Part shown: piece by piece, positions 40,736-44,562 of the stretch
Numbering within the stretch: the stretch's first letter is position 1
How the letters are laid out: each line of letters opens with the position of its first letter
NCBI RefSeq assembly: GCF_005502935.1
Contig: NZ_SCMP01000023.1
Location: 1-44,562, forward strand
DNA length: 44,562 nucleotides
DNA from: Pseudomonas sp. 2FG
GTDB lineage: Bacteria > Pseudomonadota > Gammaproteobacteria > Pseudomonadales > Pseudomonadaceae
Direction of reading: 5' to 3'
Program-made: the position numbers and the translations under genes
Notes under the pieces: generated by a model
The model's input: the letters and a program-made list of their open reading frames with translations, nothing else
What the model was told of the DNA's origin: nothing
Database searches by the model: none

Positions 40736-42100
40736 TTAGCTCAGCAGTTCCCGCAGCAGCTGGGCAAAGGCCTGCCCGGTCTGCTCCTGGGCGGCGTGCC
40801 GGCCTTCGCGGATCACCCAGCGGCCGCCCACCATGACATCGCGAATCTGCCGGTCGCCGCCGGCGAACAGCCAGCGGTTGAGGATCGCGTCGGCCTCGGC
40901 TGTGGCGATGTACGGGTCGTCGCCATCCAGTACCAGCAGGTCGGCGCGTTTGCCGACTTCGAGCGCGCCGATCGACTGCCCCAGCGCCTGGGCGCCACCG
41001 GCGAGGGCGGCGTCGTACAGGGTGCGGCCGATCATCGGCTGGTCGCTGCGGTACAGGCGGTTGCGCTTCTGATCGCGCAGGCGCTGGCCGTATTCGAGCC
41101 AGCGCAACTCTTCGGCCACGCTGACCGACACATGGCTGTCGGAGCCGATCCCCAGGCGCCCGCCTAGGGCGAGGTAATCGACTGCCGGGAAGATGCCATC
41201 GCCCAGATTGGCCTCGGTGGTCAGGCACAGCCCGGCCACGGCGCCGCTTTGCGCCATGCTGCTGACCTCCTCGGCGCTGGCGTGGGTCGCATGCACCAGG
41301 CACCAGCGTCGATCCACCGGTGCCTGTTCATATAGCCACTGCAAAGGCCGGCGGCCGCTCCAGGCCAGGCAGTCATCGACTTCCTTCTGCTGTTCGGCGA
41401 TGTGGATATGGATCGGGCAAGCGCTGCTGTCTGCGGCCAGCACCGCGGCGATCTGCTCGGGGGTGACCGCGCGCAGGGAGTGGAAGCACAGGCCCAACTG
41501 CTGCGCCGGTTGTTGTGCCAGCAGCGGGCGCAGGCGCTGCTGCAGGGCCAGGTAGCTGTCGGTGCTGTGGATAAAGCGCCGTTGCCCTTCGCTCGGTGGC
41601 TGCCCGCCGAAGCCGGCGTGGGAATACAACACCGGCAGCAGGGTCAGGCCGATACCCGCATCCGCCGCGGCCCGGCTGATGCGTAGCGCCAGTTCCGCCG
41701 GGTCGCTGTAGGGGCGGCCGGCGCTGTCGTGATGCACGTAGTGGAACTCGGCGACGCTGGTGTAGCCGGCCTTGAGCATCTCGATATACAGCTGGCGGGC
41801 GATGACTTCGATCTGCTCGGGGTCGAGCTGGCCGACCAGGCGGTACATCAGCTCGCGCCAGGTCCAGAAGCTGTCGTTCGGGTTGCCCGCCACCTCGGCC
41901 AGCCCGGCCATGGCGCGCTGAAACGCATGCGAATGCAGGTTGGGCATGCCCGGCAGCACCGGGCCATGCAAGCGCTCCGCCCCCTCGGTCGAGCCGCCGA
42001 TGGTGATTTTTTCCAGGCTGCCGGAGGCGGATATCTCCAGGCGAACCTCGTGCGCCCAGCCTTCGGGTAACAGTGCGCAGGGCGCTATGAATGCAGGCAT
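40736..42100 (-). CDS. hutF: Formimidoylglutamate deiminase HutF
   Basis: A 454-aa amidohydrolase-superfamily enzyme of the five-step histidine degradation route. It converts N-formimino-L-glutamate to N-formyl-L-glutamate and ammonia. The metal-binding HSH is in MPNLHSHAFQRAM (about residues 52-64). Later metal and catalytic residues are in HIHIAEQ (about 232-238), LVHATH (about 268-273) and the terminal GSDSHVS. It is divergent from hutCD, with a HutC-type operator between them. ATG 42100 is the only plausible start. This gene means formylglutamate is the intermediate rather than formamide, as in other pseudomonads. Confidence 0.96.
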   Translation of the reverse strand: MPAFIAPCALLPEGWAHEVRLEISASGSLEKITIGGSTEGAERLHGPVLPGMPNLHSHAFQRAMAGLAEVAGNPNDSFWTWRELMYRLVGQLDPEQIEVIARQLYIEMLKAGYTSVAEFHYVHHDSAGRPYSDPAELALRISRAAADAGIGLTLLPVLYSHAGFGGQPPSEGQRRFIHSTDSYLALQQRLRPLLAQQPAQQLGLCFHSLRAVTPEQIAAVLAADSSACPIHIHIAEQQKEVDDCLAWSGRRPLQWLYEQAPVDRRWCLVHATHASAEEVSSMAQSGAVAGLCLTTEANLGDGIFPAVDYLALGGRLGIGSDSHVSVSVAEELRWLEYGQRLRDQKRNRLYRSDQPMIGRTLYDAALAGGAQALGQSIGALEVGKRADLLVLDGDDPYIATAEADAILNRWLFAGGDRQIRDVMVGGRWVIREGRHAAQEQTGQAFAQLLRELLS

Positions 42101-42129
42101 AATGGCTCACCTAAGTACTCGCATTTATT

Positions 42130-42145
42130 TGTATATACATATACG
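42130..42145. promoter_or_regulatory. HutC-type operator between hutF and hutC
   Basis: TGTATATACATATACG includes a GTATAT-AC-ATATAC inverted repeat (42131-42144). HutC operators contain a TGTA/TACA-type palindrome. It lies 30 bp upstream of the hutF ATG and 51 bp before that of hutC, in the place for shared repression of both promoters. Confidence 0.72.
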
Positions 42146-42195
42146 TGTGTTTGCGGCGAGAGTAAACTACCGTCCAGGCTGACAAGGAGAATCAC

Positions 42196-42948
42196 ATGTC
42201 GAAACAGCCCTCGAGGTCTTCTTCGCTGGCCGATCAGCTCAGTGATGTACCGGCGCCTCTCTATGTGCAGGTCAAGCAGATGATCATCCAGCAGATCCAG
42301 AGCGGCGCCTGGCTGGCCCATCACCGAGTCCCCTCGGAAAGCGAGCTGGTGGAAGAGCTGGGATTCAGCCGCATGACCATCAACCGCGCCCTGCGCGAAC
42401 TCACCGCCGATGGTTTGTTGCTGCGCATGCAGGGGGTAGGCACCTTCGTCGCCGAGCGCAAAGGCCGTTCGGCTTTATTTTCGGTGAATAACATCGCCGA
42501 TGAGATCAGCGCGCGCGGCCATCGCCATCATTGCAAGGTGATTCGCCTGGCCGAGGAACTGGCCAGCCCGGAGCGGGCCCTGACGCTGGATATGCGTGAA
42601 GGGCAGCGGGTGTTTCATTCGCTGATCGTGCACTACGAGAACGACGTGGCGGTGCAGCTCGAGGATCGCTATGTGAATGCCGCAGTGGCTCCGGATTACC
42701 TCCGGCAGGATTTCACCGTGCAGACCCCCTATGCCTACCTGTCCCGGGTCGCGCCGCTGACCGAGGGTGAGCACGTGGTCGAGGCGATCCTCGCCGAGGC
42801 CGAGGAGTGCCGGTTGTTGCAGATCGAGCGCAACGAACCCTGCCTGTTGATTCGCCGGCGCACCTGGTCCGGCAGCCAGGCCGTCACTTCTGCGCGCCTG
42901 CTGCATCCGGGCTCGCGGCACCGCCTGGAGGGGCGTTTCAGTTCATGA
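42196..42948 (+). CDS. hutC: Histidine utilisation repressor HutC (GntR/UTRA)
   Basis: A 250-aa GntR-family regulator. The winged helix-turn-helix (about residues 18-85) contains the recognition region RVPSESELVEELGFSRMTINRALREL. The UTRA ligand domain follows (about 100-240), which in HutC binds urocanate and releases the operator. AAGGAGA lies 6 nt before the ATG. It represses hut genes, including itself, and the operator lies in the adjacent gap. The last four bases overlap hutD (ATGA). Confidence 0.96.
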   Translation: MSKQPSRSSSLADQLSDVPAPLYVQVKQMIIQQIQSGAWLAHHRVPSESELVEELGFSRMTINRALRELTADGLLLRMQGVGTFVAERKGRSALFSVNNIADEISARGHRHHCKVIRLAEELASPERALTLDMREGQRVFHSLIVHYENDVAVQLEDRYVNAAVAPDYLRQDFTVQTPYAYLSRVAPLTEGEHVVEAILAEAEECRLLQIERNEPCLLIRRRTWSGSQAVTSARLLHPGSRHRLEGRFSS

Positions 42949-43535
42949 CCCGGATTAATACCTATAGGGCCGCCGACTATCCGCGCATGCCCTGGAAGAA
43001 CGGCGCGGGCAGCACCCTGGAGATCGCCCGGGACGGCGGCGAAAGCCTGGACAGTTTTGGCTGGCGCCTGTCGATCGCCGATGTCGGCGAGTCGGGGGGC
43101 TTCTCTGCCTTCAATGGCTACCAGCGCATCATCACTGTCCTGGAAGGCGGCGGGATGCAGTTGCAGGTGGATGGTCGGCTATCGCGGCCACTGCCGGCCC
43201 TCGAGCCCTTCGCCTTTGCCGGTGACAGTCAGGTGGATTGCCGTTTGCTGGCCGGTGCCATCCGAGACTTTAACCTGATCTATGCGCCCGAGCGTTACCT
43301 GGCGCGCCTGCAATGGCTGGCGCTGGAGCAGCCGCAACGACTGTTCAGCTCGGCGTCTAGGCTGCTGTTGTTCAGTGCCGGTGACGGGCTCGAGGTGCGC
43401 CTGGATGACGCAGTTTGCGCCGTCTTGGGCCGTTACGATTGCCTGCACCTCGAACGCGAGCCTGGGCTGGCAGAGTTGCAGATTCAGGCCGCAACCGCGG
43501 GCAGCTGCTGCCTGATCGAATTAACCCCTAGATAA
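42945..43535 (+). CDS. hutD: HutD family cupin protein
   Basis: A 196-aa HutD/Ves-type bicupin. The motif YPRMPWKNGAGSTLEIARD (about residues 11-29) is diagnostic. In P. fluorescens, HutD is thought to limit hut expression, perhaps by binding formylglutamate; that is known from the family, not seen here. ATG 42945 overlaps the hutC stop by 4 bp and gives the conserved N-terminus. The longer in-frame extension inside hutC is a shadow. Confidence 0.93.
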   Translation: MTRINTYRAADYPRMPWKNGAGSTLEIARDGGESLDSFGWRLSIADVGESGGFSAFNGYQRIITVLEGGGMQLQVDGRLSRPLPALEPFAFAGDSQVDCRLLAGAIRDFNLIYAPERYLARLQWLALEQPQRLFSSASRLLLFSAGDGLEVRLDDAVCAVLGRYDCLHLEREPGLAELQIQAATAGSCCLIELTPR

Positions 43536-43564
43536 CTCTTAACTGCTGCCAGTAACGCCGGTGG

Positions 43565-43591
43565 AGCCCCTGGCGGGGCCCCCTCGGGGCT
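43565..43591. terminator. GC-rich hairpin between convergent hutD and ABC ATPase gene
   Basis: AGCCCC (43565-43570) and GGGGCT (43586-43591) enclose a nested GGGGCCCC palindrome. It overlaps the stop codon of the minus-strand ABC gene, and no T run follows on either strand. It is probably a weak terminator or a barrier between converging transcripts. Confidence 0.4.
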
Positions 43592-44324
43592 ACAGCACCT
43601 GGCGCAGGAAGGCCTGCGCCCGCGGGTCCTGCGGCTGGTCGAAGAACTGCGCCGGCGGCGCATCTTCCAGCAGCTTGCCGTGGTCGAAGAACAGCACGCG
43701 GTCCGCCACTTCGCGGGCGAAGCCCATCTCGTGGGTGACGCAGACCATGGTCATGCCTTCCAGCGCCAGGGTCTTCATCACGTCGAGCACCTCGCCGACC
43801 ATTTCCGGGTCGAGCGCCGAGGTCGGCTCGTCGAACAGCATCACCTTCGGCTCCATGCACAGCGCCCGGGCGATGGCCACCCGCTGTTGCTGGCCGCCGG
43901 ACAGCCGTGAGGGGAACTCGTTGGCCTTCTGCGCGATGCCGACCTTGGCCAACAGCGCCCGCGCCTTCTCCTCGCGTTCGGCCTTGCCGCGCTTGCGCAC
44001 CACCTTCTGCGCCAGGCAGAGGTTCTCCAGCACGGTCATGTGCGGGAACAGGTTGAAGTGCTGGAACACCATGCCGACTTCACGGCGGTAGGCGTTGACG
44101 TCGGTCTTCGGGTTGGCCAGGTCGAGGCCGTCGATGCTGACCGAGCCGGAATCGAGCTCCTCCAGGCCGTTCAGGCAGCGCAGGAAGGTCGACTTGCCGG
44201 AGCCGGACGGGCCGATCACCACCAGCACCTCGCCCTTGTCCACCCGCGTGCTGACGTTATCCACCGCGCGCACGACCTGGCCGCGGGCGTCAAAGACTTT
44301 GAGTAGTTCACGGACTTCAATCAC
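43590..44324 (-). CDS. Polar amino-acid ABC transporter ATP-binding protein (GlnQ/HisP-like)
   Basis: A 244-aa ATPase of the polar amino-acid uptake class. It has Walker A GPSGSGKST, the Q-loop in VFQHFNLFPHMTV, the signature LSGGQQQR, Walker B VMLFDEPTSALDPE and the H-loop VTHEMGFA. GTG 44324 (VIEVRELLKVF) is preferred: GGAGG lies upstream and it overlaps the permease stop by 8 bp. An ATG at 44357 would add 11 unusual residues (MPTDWSGGSPK) and a 41-bp overlap. Substrate is not decidable here; the location beside hut genes suggests histidine or a related amino acid, but it is on the opposite strand to hutCD. Confidence 0.9.
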   Translation of the reverse strand: MIEVRELLKVFDARGQVVRAVDNVSTRVDKGEVLVVIGPSGSGKSTFLRCLNGLEELDSGSVSIDGLDLANPKTDVNAYRREVGMVFQHFNLFPHMTVLENLCLAQKVVRKRGKAEREEKARALLAKVGIAQKANEFPSRLSGGQQQRVAIARALCMEPKVMLFDEPTSALDPEMVGEVLDVMKTLALEGMTMVCVTHEMGFAREVADRVLFFDHGKLLEDAPPAQFFDQPQDPRAQAFLRQVL

Positions 44325-44562
44325 TTTGGGCGAGCCTCCGCTCCAGTCGGTTGGCAATTTGCGATAGCGGCAAATTGATCAGTAGGTACAGCGCGGCGAC
44401 GCAGAACCAGATCTCGAAGGTGGAAAACGAGGTGGTGATGGCCTCGCGGCCGCTCTTGGTCAGTTCGGTGATGGCGATCACCGAGACCAGCGAGGTGTCC
44501 TTGACCAGGCTGATGAACTGCCCGGCCAGCGGCGGCAGCACGCGTTTGAACGCCTGCGGCAG
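44317..44562 (-). CDS. Polar amino-acid ABC transporter permease, C-terminal part (cut by window end)
   Basis: Only the last 81 codons or so are inside the window; the gene continues beyond 44562. Reading starts LPQAFKRVLPPLAGQFISLV, which contains the EAA-loop-like LPQA..RVLPPL motif of His/Glu/Gln-type permeases. Next comes KDTSLVSVIAITEL and a final helix (FEIWFCVAALYLLINLPLSQI). A nearby internal GTG is not the start. It lies upstream of, and overlaps, the ATPase gene, as in typical operons of this class. Confidence 0.9.
   Translation of the reverse strand: MPQAFKRVLPPLAGQFISLVKDTSLVSVIAITELTKSGREAITTSFSTFEIWFCVAALYLLINLPLSQIANRLERRLAQSD

Overview
The window is a high-GC gammaproteobacterial chromosome segment, most likely from Pseudomonas. 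The gene order trmL, ntrC, ntrB, (DUF4124 pair), glnA, thiI, typA, DUF808, YkgJ-family, DUF2339, DUF3999, estA, fbp, DUF924, blc, hutF, hutC, hutD follows, as I remember it, the PA5127-PA5104 end of the P. aeruginosa PAO1 chromosome. A Pseudomonas-type REP pair at 13030-13095 supports the same assignment. No tRNA, rRNA, CRISPR array, integrase or transposase gene was seen.

Region 1 (1-715): trmL on the minus strand with its terminator, then a short divergent promoter region. Region 2 (716-17802): one long plus-strand operon of 18 overlapping or nearly abutting genes encoding an MSHA-type (mannose-sensitive haemagglutinin) type IV pilus. It contains the inner-membrane assembly proteins (MshI, a PilN-like protein, MshJ, MshK), secretin MshL, MshM, MshN, ATPase MshE with c-di-GMP-binding motifs, platform protein MshG, MshF, three major-type prepilins, minor pilins MshC/D/O/P, and the large exported protein MshQ. 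The order matches the Vibrio/Shewanella MSHA locus. The cluster sits where PAO1 has only a short gap between trmL and ntrC, so it is the accessory part of the window. It has no mshH, prepilin peptidase or retraction ATPase, which must be supplied from elsewhere.

Region 3 (18135-23922): nitrogen control. ntrC and ntrB overlap by 4 bp. Upstream of ntrB lies an NtrC-like palindrome and a candidate sigma-54 promoter. glnA has a good -24/-12 sigma-54 element and two NtrC-like sites near -107 and -138, the arrangement known from E. coli glnAp2. Two tandem DUF4124 periplasmic proteins lie between ntrB and glnA.

Region 4 (23923-38118): thiI, typA, a DUF808 membrane protein, a YkgJ-type cysteine-cluster protein, a two-gene DUF2339/DUF3999 envelope operon, a membrane-bound diguanylate cyclase and the autotransporter esterase EstA. 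Region 5 (38216-40710): fbp, DUF924, a small lipoprotein and lipocalin Blc. Region 6 (40736-44562): histidine-utilisation genes hutF and hutCD, diverging around a HutC-type operator, then a polar amino-acid ABC transporter ATPase and the 3' part of its permease, cut by the window edge.

Most of the window is conserved core. The least ordinary points are the complete MSHA operon, a REP pair that runs in frame into the mshO leader, a C8A8 tract before mshA, and the sigma-54/NtrC architecture at glnA and possibly ntrB.
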